Shown here piece after piece: positions 47,778 to 58,887 of a DNA stretch of 64,000 bases. This DNA is from Pontivivens sp032464575. Its GTDB lineage: Bacteria; Pseudomonadota; Alphaproteobacteria; Rhodobacterales; Rhodobacteraceae. Both the position numbers and the translations under genes were made by a program. Positions within the stretch are counted from its first letter, which is position 1; every line of letters starts with the position of its first letter. The stretch covers positions 248,001 through 312,000 of the forward strand of contig JAWDKM010000004.1 of NCBI GenBank assembly GCA_032464575.1. Direction: 5' to 3'. A model generated the notes under the pieces. It saw only the letters and a list, made by a program, of their open reading frames with translations. It did no database searches and was not told where the DNA came from.

Positions 47778-49676
47778 ATGACGGAGATGGCGACACTCGC
47801 CGACAAGATCAGCATCGAAACCGCCATGCCGGTCAGCCAGCGCTGGACCGCCAAGACGGTCTACGAGCAGCTCGGCCAGACGGCGGAGGCGCATGGCGGC
47901 CGCCCCGGGCTGAGCTTCCAGATCAAGTCCGGCCCCAAGGACAAGGCCGAGACGCTCACCTGGTCGGAGGTTCACGGCAAGGTCACGCAGGCCGCCAACC
48001 TCTTCCGCAAGCTCGGCGTCGGCGATAACGACGTCGTGGCCTACCTGCTTCCCAACTGCAACGAGACGGCGATCGCGCTGCTCGGCGGCGCGACGGCAGG
48101 CATCGTGAACCCGGTCAACCCGCTCCTCGAGCCGCACCAGATCGGGGCCATCCTGCGCGACACGAAGGCCAAAGTCCTCGTGACGCTCGCGCCGATGCCC
48201 AAGACCAACGTGGCGGAGCTCGCCGCCCAGGCCGCGGCCGAGGCGCCGAACATCACGCATATCCTGGAGGTGGACCTCACGCGCTACCTCACGCCACCCG
48301 TGTCCTGGATCGCGAAGCTGATCCGGCCAAAGCCGACCGGCGGGCACGGCGCCAAGGTCCTGAACTTCAACGCCGAGATGGCGAAGATGAACGCGGGCGC
48401 CCTCGATTTCGAGGAACCCGCCGATGACGGCATCGCTGCCTACTTCCACACCGGCGGCACAACCGGCATGCCGAAGATCGCGCAGCACCGCCATTCGGGC
48501 ATGATCTACAACGGCTGGGCCTCCAACGAGCTCCTGTTCTCCGAGAAGGACGTGCTGCTCGCACCCATGCCGCTCTTCCACGTCTTTGCCGCCTATCCGA
48601 TCCTGATGACCGCCGTCGTCTCGGGCGCGCACATGGTGATGCCGACGCCGCAGGGCTATCGCGGCGACGGCGTGTTCGACAATTTCTGGAAGCTGGTGGA
48701 GCGCTACCGCGCGACCTTCATGGTCACGGTGCCCACCGCCGCCGCGGCCCTGATGCAGCGCAAGGTGGACGCCGACGTCTCCTCGCTGACCTACGCGCTC
48801 TGCGGCTCCGCCCCCCTGCCGGTCGAGCTCTTCCGCCGGTTCGAGGAGGCGACGGGCGTCCGCATCCTCGAAGGTTACGGCATGACCGAGGCGACCTGCC
48901 TCGTGAGCTGCAACCCCGCGGTGGGCGAGCGCAAGATCGGCTCCGTCGGTCTGCCCTTCCCCTACACGAATGTGAAGATCCTGCATTGCGACGAGGCGGG
49001 CAACGTCGTGAAGGAATGCGGGACGGACGAGGTGGGCGAGATCTGCGTCTCCAACCCCGGCGTCAATGTCGGCGCGACCTATACCGAGGTGTCGAAGAAT
49101 GTCGGCCTCTTCGCGGGCGACTACCTGCGCACCGGCGACCTGGGCCGGATCGACGCGGACGGCTTCATCTTCATCACGGGCCGCGCGAAGGACCTCATCA
49201 TCCGCGGCGGCCACAACATCGACCCCGCGATCATCGAGGAGGCGCTGTCCGGCCACAAGGACGTCGCCTTCGTCGGTGCCATCGGCCAGCCCGATGCGCA
49301 TTCCGGCGAGCTTCCGGCCGCCTACGTGGAGCTTGTCGAGGGTGCCTCGACCTCCGAGGGCGAGCTGATGGCCTATGCCGAGGAGCATATCGGCGAGCGG
49401 GCCGCGATCCCCAAGCACCTGGAGATCATGGGCGAGCTGCCGAAGACCGCGGTCGGCAAGATCTTCAAGCCCGACCTGCGCAAGGCCGCGATCGCCCGGA
49501 TCTACGACAAGGCGCTGCGCGACGGCGGCGTCGAGGCGCATGTCACGCAGGTCGTCGAGGACAAGAAGCGGGGCCTCGTCGCCCAGCTCAAGTCCGACAA
49601 CGCCGCCGTGACCGACGAGGCCGTGACCCAGGTCCTCGGCCGCTTCGCCCGCCCGTGGGAATGGGCCGCTAAGTAA
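47778..49676 (+). CDS. AMP-forming acyl-CoA synthetase
   Basis: Adenylate-forming ligase of 632 residues that activates a carboxylic acid with ATP and joins it to CoA. Phosphate-binding loop AAYFHTGGTTGMPKIAQH near residue 215-232, ILEGYGMTEATCLVSCNP near 363-380, hinge DYLRTGDLGRIDADGFIFIT near 449-468, the catalytic lysine in PKTAVGKIFKPDLRK near 553-567. The C-terminus is extended by about 60 residues (EAHVTQVVEDKKRGLVAQL). GGAGGGA precedes ATG 47778. Substrate chain length is unknown; it is likely a fatty or aromatic acid. Confidence 0.88.
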   Translation: MTEMATLADKISIETAMPVSQRWTAKTVYEQLGQTAEAHGGRPGLSFQIKSGPKDKAETLTWSEVHGKVTQAANLFRKLGVGDNDVVAYLLPNCNETAIALLGGATAGIVNPVNPLLEPHQIGAILRDTKAKVLVTLAPMPKTNVAELAAQAAAEAPNITHILEVDLTRYLTPPVSWIAKLIRPKPTGGHGAKVLNFNAEMAKMNAGALDFEEPADDGIAAYFHTGGTTGMPKIAQHRHSGMIYNGWASNELLFSEKDVLLAPMPLFHVFAAYPILMTAVVSGAHMVMPTPQGYRGDGVFDNFWKLVERYRATFMVTVPTAAAALMQRKVDADVSSLTYALCGSAPLPVELFRRFEEATGVRILEGYGMTEATCLVSCNPAVGERKIGSVGLPFPYTNVKILHCDEAGNVVKECGTDEVGEICVSNPGVNVGATYTEVSKNVGLFAGDYLRTGDLGRIDADGFIFITGRAKDLIIRGGHNIDPAIIEEALSGHKDVAFVGAIGQPDAHSGELPAAYVELVEGASTSEGELMAYAEEHIGERAAIPKHLEIMGELPKTAVGKIFKPDLRKAAIARIYDKALRDGGVEAHVTQVVEDKKRGLVAQLKSDNAAVTDEAVTQVLGRFARPWEWAAK

Positions 49677-50064
49677 CGGCTGCGTCGCACCGTCCGGGGT
49701 GACGGGATCGTCCCGGTCCCACCGCCCCGGACCCGATCCGGGGCCGTTCACACGACATCCGCGGGACCTCGCAACCGACCTCCCGCGGCTTACCCCTCAG
49801 CGAACGGTCCCGGCTCTACGGCCGGGACGGTTCCAAGCAGAACCACCCCGGGCTCGAGCCGGGGCCGCCCGCCAATGCGGTGCCAGAAAGATCCCGGCGC
49901 GTCGGTCAGGACGCCTTCCGGACGGACCCGGCACCGCCCGGAAGGCATCGTCCGCGACCGTCTCCATCCCGCCAATAAACTGTCGCCGCCTGTAGCGCGG
50001 CGCCCGCCCTTTTCCTTTCCCGTCCGCCCTCTAGCTCGTCGGCCATCAATGACAGGAGGGCCCC
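49677..50064. other. 388-base intergenic region with R2 palindromes, no gene
   Basis: No coding frame with character. Holds two R2-type hairpins listed separately and CCCCGG-GCTCGAG-CCGGGG near 49845. The SDR promoter presumably lies in the last 100 bases. Confidence 0.5.
49725..49828. repeat. R2 composite palindromes
   Basis: CCCCGGA-CCCGA-TCCGGGG at 49725-49743 and GTCCCGGC-TCTACG-GCCGGGAC at 49807-49828, the same two hairpin types and order as at 60457-60517. A third, CCCCGG-GCTCGAG-CCGGGG, follows. Confidence 0.65.
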
Positions 50065-50814
50065 ATGGCCAGATTCGACGGAAAGCGCATTCTCATCACC
50101 GGCGGCACCAGTGGCATCGGGCTGGCCACCGCCAAGCGGATCGTCGAGGAGGGGGGCGAGGTCGGGGTGACCGGCCGCAGCCAGGAGCACCTGGACGAGG
50201 CGGGGCGCAGCCTGCCCTCGGGCTCCCTCGTGCTCAAGAACGACGCCGCCTCGCCGGAGGAGGCGAAGGACCTCGCCGACAAGGTCGCCGACAGCATGGG
50301 CAAGATCGACGGCCTGTTCCTCAACGCGGGTTTCGGCAAGTTCGGCCCGGTCGAGGAGATGACCGCCGATTTCGTCGATGCCCAGTTCGACGTCAACGTG
50401 CGCGGCCCGGTCCTGCACATGGCCCACCTCAAACCGCATCTCGCCGACGGCGCGTCGGTGCTCGTGACCGCCTCCGTCGCACCCTATCTCGGCCAGGCAC
50501 CGGGCGCGGTCTACGGCGCCACCAAGGGCGCGGTCACCGCGCTGGTGCGGAGCTGGGCCCGCGACCTCGCCGAAGGCGGGCGGCGCTGCAACTCCATCGC
50601 GCCGGGCCCGATCGAGACCAACTTCTTCGAAGGCATGGGCATCCCCGACGATCAGATCGAGGAGCTCGGCGAGCAGATCAGGGCGCAGGTCCCGCTCGGC
50701 CGCTTCGGCAAGGACGAGGAGGTCGCCGCGGTCGCCTGCTTCCTGCTCTCGGACGACGCCTCCTACGTCACCGGCTCGCAATACATGGTCGACGGCGGGA
50801 TGGTGATGCGCTGA
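50065..50814 (+). CDS. short-chain dehydrogenase/reductase
   Basis: A 249-residue classical SDR. Cofactor loop TGGTSGIGLATAKRI at residues 12-26 and NAGFGKFGPVEEM near 92 are clear. The catalytic region is VTASVAPYLGQAPGAVYGATKGA near 137-159: tyrosine and lysine are present, and the serine is TASVA. Ends GSQYMVDGGMVMR. An arginine after strand 2 (GVTGRSQEHLDEA) favours NADP. ATG 50065 has AGGAGG upstream. Substrate unknown. Confidence 0.88.
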   Translation: MARFDGKRILITGGTSGIGLATAKRIVEEGGEVGVTGRSQEHLDEAGRSLPSGSLVLKNDAASPEEAKDLADKVADSMGKIDGLFLNAGFGKFGPVEEMTADFVDAQFDVNVRGPVLHMAHLKPHLADGASVLVTASVAPYLGQAPGAVYGATKGAVTALVRSWARDLAEGGRRCNSIAPGPIETNFFEGMGIPDDQIEELGEQIRAQVPLGRFGKDEEVAAVACFLLSDDASYVTGSQYMVDGGMVMR

Positions 50815-50820
50815 CGGAAC

Positions 50821-50853
50821 GCCTCCGGCGGGCGTATTTGGCGAGAGTGATGA
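50821..50853 (+). repeat. interspersed repeat R1, plus copy
   Basis: GCCTCCGGCGGGCGTATTTG then GCGAGAGTGATGA, six bases after the SDR stop. Variant in which CAAGAAGAAG is replaced by CGAGAGTGATGA; the same variant recurs inverted at 54596-54624. Confidence 0.75.
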
Positions 50854-50856
50854 GGC

Positions 50857-50889
50857 CTTCATCTTTCTTGAAATACGCCCCTTCCGCGC
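50857..50889 (-). repeat. interspersed repeat R1, minus copy
   Basis: CTTCATCTTTCTTGAAATAC then GCCCCTTCCGCGC, facing the plus copy just before it, so the two form an inverted pair like the one at 5.1-5.2 kb. Confidence 0.6.
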
Positions 50890-50950
50890 CGCAGGCGCGG
50901 CCCGGCCCAACTCCGGGGCGCGCGCGAGCGTCCCGAGGGGGCGGGAGCCT

Positions 50951-51631
50951 CTAGAGCCCCAGCACCTCGCGCGCGAAGGGCACCGTGATCCGACGGCGGC
51001 GAGCCAGCGCCGCGGCGTCCAGCGTCTCGACCGTGCGGGCCACCATGGACAGCGAGCGGTCGAGGCGGCGGGCGAGGAACTCCGGCAGGCGGGGATCGAT
51101 CTCCATCTGCCGGTCGGTCGCGACCTTCACGATCACCGCCATCAGCAGCGCATCGTCCGGTGCGCCCAGCGCCACATGTGCCGCGGATTGCAGCCGCGAG
51201 GCAAGATCCGCCGTCGCCAGACGCCAGGTGAGCGGCGCGCCCTGCCCCGTCACCAGGAGCCGCCCGCCGGTGGCCGCCAGCATGTTGTGCAGGTGAAAGA
51301 GTGCGGCCTCCCGCGGACGCGGATCGTCGAGCTCGGCCAGCGCATCGACGCCCTCGACGGCGGCGAAGCCTCCAGCGGCCAATGCAGGCACCTCCACCTC
51401 GGTCAGGGCCGCCGCCTCGATCACCGGCGCGCCCGTCGCCTCGGCCCAGACATGGGCGAGATGGGTCTTGCCCGAGCCCGCCCCCCCGGTCACCGCCAGC
51501 TTGCCGCCCGGCCAGTTCGCCCAGTCATCGACCATGGCGAGCGCGGCGGCATTGCTGGTGGAGACGAAGAAGGCGTCGCGCCCCAGCGCCGTGCGCGCCG
51601 GCAGCGCCAGCGGCAGCTGGACCGCGCTCAC
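50951..51631 (-). CDS. hdaA: DnaA-related replication regulator HdaA
   Basis: A 226-residue DnaA paralogue (Hda/HdaA) that, with the sliding clamp, promotes hydrolysis of DnaA-bound ATP after initiation. The N-terminal QLPLALP at residues 5-11 is the clamp-binding motif. Walker A GGAGSGKTH is near 49; a lid and sensor region follow (SRLQSAAHVALGAP). Domain IV of DnaA, which binds DNA, is absent, as expected. Coupled to the AI-2E permease upstream by a four-base overlap (51628-51631), an order common in alphaproteobacteria. Confidence 0.87.
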   Translation of the reverse strand: MSAVQLPLALPARTALGRDAFFVSTSNAAALAMVDDWANWPGGKLAVTGGAGSGKTHLAHVWAEATGAPVIEAAALTEVEVPALAAGGFAAVEGVDALAELDDPRPREAALFHLHNMLAATGGRLLVTGQGAPLTWRLATADLASRLQSAAHVALGAPDDALLMAVIVKVATDRQMEIDPRLPEFLARRLDRSLSMVARTVETLDAAALARRRRITVPFAREVLGL

Positions 51632-52686
51632 GACCCGTCCGGGCCGCGATAGAGCCGGCCCTTCATGTACTGCTCCAGCCCGAAGCGGGCGAGCACGCCG
51701 ATCACCGCGGCGATCGGCACCGCGATCATCAGCCCGGTAAAGCCCATCAGCGAGCCGAAGGCGGCGAGCGCGAACATCAGCCAGACGGGGTGCAGGCTGA
51801 CGGACTCGCCCACGAGCTTCGGCGTCAGGATGTTGCCCTCCACCATCTGTCCGACGACGAAGATGGCGAGCACGACCACGATCCAGATCGGATCGCCCCA
51901 GAACTGGAAGAGCGCGACCCCCACCGACAGCGCCCCCCCCACGATGGAGCCGACGAAGGGAATGAAGGAGATCAGCCCGGCAAAGAGCCCGATGATCAGC
52001 CCGAACTGCAGGCCGACAACAGTCAGCGCGATGGCGTAGAACGTGCCGAGGATCAGGCAGACCGTGAGCTGCCCGCGCACGAAGCCCGCCAGCACGTCGT
52101 CCACCTGCCCCGCAAGACGGCGGATCGTCGGCCGGTGCTCCCGCGGCAGCCAGCCGTCGATCTTCGCGATCATCCGGTCCCAGTCCATCAGCATGTAGAA
52201 GGCGACGACCGGTGCGATCACCAGTAGCACGAAGAAGTCGAAGACCGCGAGGCCCGAGGTGAGGATCTGGTTGGCAATGGTCGGGATCCGGTCGCGCAGC
52301 GTCTGCGTCGTGGTGTTGATCGCGTCACGCAGCGCGCTGCCTTCCTCCAGCAGCTCCGGGAACCGCGCCGCGAGCCCCTCGCGCAACGTCTCCGCATAGG
52401 AGGGCGCCACCTCGATCAGCGCCTGCGTCTGATCGACCGCGACCGGGATCAGCAGCACCAGCACCATCGTCGTGGTGAACAGCAGCCCCGCCGTGATCAC
52501 CACCGTGGCCCAGAGGCGGGAGAAACCCGCCGCCTCCAGCCGGTCCGCGACGGGATCGAGGAAATAGGCGATCGTCATGCCCACGAGGAAGGGCAGGAGC
52601 GTATCGCCCACCAGCCACAGGAAGAGGACGAAGACGACGGCGCCCAGTCCCCAGTAGCGCAACTGCTCGCCGGTGCTCAGTGCCAT
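51628..52686 (-). CDS. AI-2E family (PerM-like) permease
   Basis: Inner-membrane protein of 352 residues and about eight helices, AI-2E transporter/PerM family. N-terminal helices VVFVLFLWLVGDTLLPFLVG and AYFLDPVADRLEAAGFSRLW, a soluble middle region, then the conserved tail GFTGLMIAVPIAAVIGVLAR. Despite the family name most members have not been shown to move AI-2; some act as sodium/proton antiporters. First gene of a two-gene unit with hdaA. Confidence 0.87.
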   Translation of the reverse strand: MALSTGEQLRYWGLGAVVFVLFLWLVGDTLLPFLVGMTIAYFLDPVADRLEAAGFSRLWATVVITAGLLFTTTMVLVLLIPVAVDQTQALIEVAPSYAETLREGLAARFPELLEEGSALRDAINTTTQTLRDRIPTIANQILTSGLAVFDFFVLLVIAPVVAFYMLMDWDRMIAKIDGWLPREHRPTIRRLAGQVDDVLAGFVRGQLTVCLILGTFYAIALTVVGLQFGLIIGLFAGLISFIPFVGSIVGGALSVGVALFQFWGDPIWIVVVLAIFVVGQMVEGNILTPKLVGESVSLHPVWLMFALAAFGSLMGFTGLMIAVPIAAVIGVLARFGLEQYMKGRLYRGPDGS

Positions 52687-52749
52687 GCTCCGCCTCCCTG
52701 CCGTTCCGCGAAGATGTGGCAGATCGCCCCGCGGGCCGCAAGGCGGCGG

Positions 52750-53442
52750 CTAGAGCGTGATCGGCCGCATCACCTCAGGCTCGATGACGTTGACGTTGGG
52801 CAGCCCCTTCTTCAGCGCCTCCGCCGACTGCTCCAGCACCTCGAAGGTCTGGTAGTGGCAGGGGATCACCGTCTCGAAGTTGAAGAACATCTTCGCGGCA
52901 AAGGCCGCGCGCCTCATGTCCATCGTGAAGTGACCGCCGGCGGCGAGGATGCCGATCTGCGGCTGGTGCAGCGCCTCGAACACCTCCATGTCGGCCATCA
53001 CGTCCGTGTCGCCCGAGAAGTAGATCGTCTTGCCCTCGCCCGCGATCATGAAGCCGCACTCCGCCCCCGCGTAAAGCGGCCCGTCCGGCGTGGCGACGGA
53101 GGAGGAGTGGACCGCGTTCACCATGGTGATCGCCACCTCGCCCACGCGGATCGTACCACCCTTGTTGAAACCGATGGTGGGGACGTCCTCCGTCTCCTCC
53201 CACCAGCTCATCAGGTCGAAGATGCCCGCGATGGGAATACCCAGCTCCTGCGAGATCGCGAGCACATCCGAGGCATGGTCGCCGTGCCCGTGGCTGAGCA
53301 GGATCAGCGTCGCCTCCTCGATCGCGCGCCCCCGTTCCGCCTCCGCAAATAGCGGATTGCCCGTCAGCCAGGGATCGACCAGCAGGACCTGGTCCGCGAT
53401 CTCGATCCGGAAACCGGAATGACCGAGCCACGTGATTCTCAT
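52750..53442 (-). CDS. UPF0173 family metal-dependent hydrolase
   Basis: A 230-residue metallo-beta-lactamase-fold protein. Start RITWLGHSGFRIEIADQVLL, metal motif LSHGHGDHASD at about 49-59, TIGFNKGGTIRVG near 87, YFSGDTDVMADM near 137 and the last histidine in VIPCHYQTFEVL near 190. Two-metal site complete. ATG 53442 begins the conserved sequence; the open frame upstream lacks it. Function of UPF0173 proteins is unknown. Confidence 0.9.
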   Translation of the reverse strand: MRITWLGHSGFRIEIADQVLLVDPWLTGNPLFAEAERGRAIEEATLILLSHGHGDHASDVLAISQELGIPIAGIFDLMSWWEETEDVPTIGFNKGGTIRVGEVAITMVNAVHSSSVATPDGPLYAGAECGFMIAGEGKTIYFSGDTDVMADMEVFEALHQPQIGILAAGGHFTMDMRRAAFAAKMFFNFETVIPCHYQTFEVLEQSAEALKKGLPNVNVIEPEVMRPITL

Positions 53443-53644
53443 GTTGTCTCTCCCTGCCCTCACGATGCTTTCGCTTTGATACCCGAGCTTTGCGCGGCAT
53501 TCGAGGGGCCGCGGGCCCGGAGGTGCTGCGCGAGCCGTCGAACGGCCACCCCTCCGGCCGCACTGGGCGTCATTCCGCCCATCGGACGCGTTGCACCGGC
53601 GACCCGGCGCCCCTAGCTTCGGACCACAGGACACGGAGCACCCG

Positions 53645-54355
53645 ATGGACGGCCTCACCCGGCAATTCGACAGCTACTGCGAGCGTACGGACTTCACCTT
53701 CTGGTCCGAGCCGCTGAACGCGGTGACCAACGCGGCCTTTCTGATCGCGGCCCTCCTCGTCTGGCGCATCGCGCGGCGCGAGGACCGGATGGAGTGGGGC
53801 ATCGCCACGCTCATGATCATCCTGACCGCCATCGGCATCGGCTCGTTCCTCTTCCACACCTTCGCCACGGTCTGGGCGGCGACGGCGGACGTGTTCCCGA
53901 TCATGCTCTACATCCTGGTCTACCTGTGGCTCGCCACGGTGCGGATGATCGGCCTGCCGCGGTGGGCGGGGTTCGCGGCGGTGGCGCTGTTCTTCCCCTA
54001 CTCGGCGGCGGTCGCCTCGGCCATCACCGCCGTCACCGGCGGGCTCAACGGGTCGGAGGGCTACGTGCCCACGCTGCTGCTGATCGCCGGCTACGGCCTC
54101 TACCTCTCGGGCCGCAAGCCGGAGACGGGCCGCGGCCTCCTGATCGGGGCGGGCATCCTGGCGCTTTCGCTGACGGCCCGCACGGTGGACGAGGCGCTGT
54201 GCGACGTGTTCCCGATCGGCACACACATCTTCTGGCACATCCTCAACGGCACCATGCTGGGCTGGATGATCGTCGTGATGATGCGCCACGACGCGGCCTA
54301 CCCGCCGGACGACCCCGACCCGGCAGAGGAAGCCGCCCGCCGCCAGGCCGCCTGA
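53645..54355 (+). CDS. ceramidase-like seven-helix membrane protein
   Basis: A 236-residue integral membrane protein of the alkaline-ceramidase/CREST type. Seven hydrophobic segments, with the zinc-site landmarks FWSEPLNAVTNAAFLIAALL near 18, GIGSFLFHTFATVWAATADV near 63-82 and GTHIFWHILNGTMLGWMIVV near 195-214, i.e. S...H, D and HxxxH residues in place. ATG 53645 (DGLTRQFDSYCERTDFTFWS) follows GGAG. Probable metal-dependent hydrolase in the inner membrane; a ceramide substrate in this bacterium is uncertain. Confidence 0.83.
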   Translation: MDGLTRQFDSYCERTDFTFWSEPLNAVTNAAFLIAALLVWRIARREDRMEWGIATLMIILTAIGIGSFLFHTFATVWAATADVFPIMLYILVYLWLATVRMIGLPRWAGFAAVALFFPYSAAVASAITAVTGGLNGSEGYVPTLLLIAGYGLYLSGRKPETGRGLLIGAGILALSLTARTVDEALCDVFPIGTHIFWHILNGTMLGWMIVVMMRHDAAYPPDDPDPAEEAARRQAA

Positions 54356-54414
54356 CCGCAACCTCTCTCACCGGGGGCACTCCCGCCCATCGGTCGCCTA
54401 CCGGCTCCCTCCCG

Positions 54415-54545
54415 CCCGAGCCAGGCGCGCCTGCGGCGCGATCATGGCGAAAGTCATAGAGAACTCGTGCCGAGGGCATGGCGCGCCTCGAAGCGCCGAG
54501 CCCGCCCCTTCTTCTTGCCCGAAGTATCCCCGCCGGAGGCATCCC
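54415..54545 (-). repeat. extended repeat R1 with conserved flank
   Basis: Minus-oriented unit. The R1 core CTTCTTCTTGCCCGAAGTAT, CCCCGCCGGAGGC is at 54509-54540, and about 70 bases to its left CCGAGCCAGGCGCGCCTGCG, GCGCGATCATGGCG is at 54417-54450. The same core and flank, in the same order and spacing, occur inverted at 63471-63596. Confidence 0.75.
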
Positions 54546-54595
54546 GACCCTGTCTCCCCCTCCACACCACGGGAAAGGGCGCGCCAGCCCTCGCG

Positions 54596-54624
54596 CATCA
54601 CTCTCGCCAAATACGCCCCTTCGG
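54596..54624 (-). repeat. interspersed repeat R1 fragment
   Basis: CATCACTCTCGCCAAATACG then CCCCTTCGG; the inverse of the variant at 50821-50853 (GTATTTGGCGAGAGTGATGA). Confidence 0.6.
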
Positions 54625-54662
54625 ACCTTGCCCATCTTGCGACGCGGCTCGATATTGCGTGG

Positions 54663-56579
54663 ATGAGCCTCCCACCTGCCTTCTTCGACGAGCTGCGTTC
54701 GCGGACCTCGCTGTCCGCCGTCGTCGCGCGCAAGGTGAGCTGGGACAACCGCAAGTCCAATCCCGGCAAGGGCGACATGTGGGCGCCCTGCCCGTTCCAC
54801 CAGGAAAAGACCGCCTCCTTCCACGTGGATGACCGCAAGGGCTTCTACTACTGCTTCGGCTGCCAGGCGAAGGGCGACGTGATCCGCTTCGTGATGGAGA
54901 CGGAGAACATGCCGTTCATGGAGGCGGTGGAGACCCTCGCGAAAGAGGCCGGCATGCAGATGCCCGCCCGCGATCCCCGCGCGGTGGAAAAGGCCGAGGC
55001 GCGCGCGGGCCTCTCCGAGATCATGGAGATGGCCGTCCGCTTCTACCGCGCGCAGCTCTCGGGCGCGAAGGCGGCGGACGCGCGGACCTATCTGGAACGC
55101 CGCCAGCTCACCCCCGACACCCAGTCCCGCTTCGAACTCGGCTTCGCGCCGGACAGCCGCACGATCCTCTTCGAGCATCTGCGCGGCAAGGGCGTCTCGG
55201 CGGAGGATATCGTGGCCGCGGGCCTTGCCATCCAGCCCGACAGCGGCACGCCCTATGACCGGTTTCGCGGCCGCATCATCTTCCCGATCCGCGACGTGCG
55301 CGGCCGTGCGATCAGCCTCGGCGGGCGCGCGATGGACCCGAATGCCCGCGCCAAGTATCTCAACGGGCCGGAGACGGAGCTCTTCGACAAGGGCCGCGCG
55401 CTCTACAACCACGGCCCCGCGCGGGAGGCGGCGGGCAAGACCCAGAGCCTGATCGTCGCCGAGGGCTACATGGACGTGATCGCGCTCGCGCAGGCGGGGC
55501 TCGGCCATGCGGTGGCGCCGCTCGGCACCGCGATCACGGAGAACCAGCTCCAGCTCATGTGGCGCATCGCCGACGAGCCGGTGATCGCGCTCGACGGCGA
55601 CAAGGCGGGCATCCGCGCCGCGCGCCGCCTGATCGACGTCGCACTGCCGCTCCTGCAACCGGGCAAGGGCCTGCGCTTCTGCATCCTGCCCGAGGGCCAG
55701 GACCCCGACGACCTGATCAAGGCAGGCGGCGCGCAGGCGATGGAGACCCAGCTTTCCGGGGCCCGCCCCATGGTCGACCTCCTCTGGGAGCGGGAGACCG
55801 AGGGCAGGACCTTCGACAGCCCCGAGCGCCGCGCGGCACTCGACGCCGCCCTGCGCAAGCTCCTCGCCGCCATTGCCGATCCCAGCCTGCGCTCCCACTA
55901 CGCCGCCGCGATCCGGGAGAAGCGACAGACCCTCTTCGGCGGGCCGCCAGCGCAGCGCGGCACCTGGTCCCCGCGCGCCATGGCCGAGGCACCGACGGCG
56001 GGCGCCCGCGGCTCCATGCTCACCAGCGCGGACGGCGCCGCCCGCCTGCGCGAGAGCGTGATCCTCGCCCGTTGCCTCGCCCATCCCGACGCCGCGATCC
56101 GGCGGGAGAGCCTGCTGGAGCGCCTGCCGTTCACCTGCGACGATCTCGGCGCGATCCGGGACGCTCTCTTGTATCGGCTCGGCTCCCCCTTACATGCGAC
56201 GCTTGATGCCGCGATGGATGCGCTGGCGCGGGATCTCGGCTTCGACCCCGTTGCCCGCCTTTCCGCCGTTCCCCATGTCCGCATCGATCCGCACAGCCGG
56301 TCGGACGCCGATTTGGACCGGGCCGAGGCGGCGCTGGTCGAACTGATGGAGCTGCACGCGGGTTTCCTCGGGGTCGGGCACGAAGTGCGCGATGCGGAGG
56401 AGGATCTGGACGGCACCGCGGACGAGGGCGTGACGTGGCGCCTGAAGCAGGCCGGCATCGCGCGGGACCGCGCGATGCGCGGTCATCGCGACTTTAAGGC
56501 CGCCGATGGTGGCGAACAGGAATTATCGGACCATCTTTCGCGTTTAATCGCCGATGAGGTCTGGATAAAGAAGCGTTAA
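54663..56579 (+). CDS. dnaG: DNA primase
   Basis: Makes RNA primers for replication; 638 residues. Zinc-binding domain CPFHQEKTASFHVDDRKGFY, YCFGCQAKGD near 40-68 (Cx2H...Cx2C). RNA polymerase domain with YDRFRGRIIFPIRDVRGRAI near 198, the YLNGPET element, and TOPRIM acidic residues in LIVAEGYMDVIALAQAGL near 263 and VIALDGDKAGIRAARRL near 305. The C-terminal DnaB-interacting part is divergent, as in other alphaproteobacteria. ATG 54663 (SLPPAFFDELRSRTSLSAVV) is the family start; the frame is open far upstream through repeat DNA only. dnaG precedes rpoD as in the classic macromolecular-synthesis operon. Confidence 0.94.
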   Translation: MSLPPAFFDELRSRTSLSAVVARKVSWDNRKSNPGKGDMWAPCPFHQEKTASFHVDDRKGFYYCFGCQAKGDVIRFVMETENMPFMEAVETLAKEAGMQMPARDPRAVEKAEARAGLSEIMEMAVRFYRAQLSGAKAADARTYLERRQLTPDTQSRFELGFAPDSRTILFEHLRGKGVSAEDIVAAGLAIQPDSGTPYDRFRGRIIFPIRDVRGRAISLGGRAMDPNARAKYLNGPETELFDKGRALYNHGPAREAAGKTQSLIVAEGYMDVIALAQAGLGHAVAPLGTAITENQLQLMWRIADEPVIALDGDKAGIRAARRLIDVALPLLQPGKGLRFCILPEGQDPDDLIKAGGAQAMETQLSGARPMVDLLWERETEGRTFDSPERRAALDAALRKLLAAIADPSLRSHYAAAIREKRQTLFGGPPAQRGTWSPRAMAEAPTAGARGSMLTSADGAARLRESVILARCLAHPDAAIRRESLLERLPFTCDDLGAIRDALLYRLGSPLHATLDAAMDALARDLGFDPVARLSAVPHVRIDPHSRSDADLDRAEAALVELMELHAGFLGVGHEVRDAEEDLDGTADEGVTWRLKQAGIARDRAMRGHRDFKAADGGEQELSDHLSRLIADEVWIKKR

Positions 56580-56685
56580 GGCAGAGTGTGAACGAATCAA
56601 TCGCGATTCAGTACCCTGCGCGGATACCTGCTGATTCGGCGGCGAACGGGCCACGGCGCGGCGGGACGGGATGACGGAGTAGTAG

Positions 56686-58644
<1,959 letters not shown>

Positions 58645-58664
58645 GTCCTTCGGGATGAACGCCA

Positions 58665-58697
58665 ACGTGCCGCGGTGATCCGCGGCACGTTTTGGTT
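58665..58697 (+). terminator. intrinsic terminator of rpoD
   Basis: Perfect 11-bp stem ACGTGCCGCGG-TGAT-CCGCGGCACGT followed by TTTGGTTT, starting 20 bases after the rpoD stop. The clearest intrinsic terminator in the window. Confidence 0.9.
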
Positions 58698-58887
58698 TAG
58701 AGCTTGCTCGCAAATCGTGTTGGCTCGCATCCGCTACCGCGAGTTCCAACACATCAGAAGCAGGGCATCTGCGACGGCCGAATGTCCGTTCCGAGCCCTT
58801 TCTGGACATTCGCGCCGGGTCGTCTTGTGGTATCCATGGCGATGCGTAAGCAGAAGGCCCTCGTCTCGTTACCGATTGGACCGAGAA

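Larger units (their letters stand above)
54356..54662. other. 307-base spacer upstream of dnaG, composed of repeats
   Basis: No gene. Nearly all of it is repeat sequence: a long R1-associated unit (54415-54545) and a further R1 fragment (54596-54624). The dnaG promoter, if separate, must lie in the last 40 bases. Confidence 0.55.
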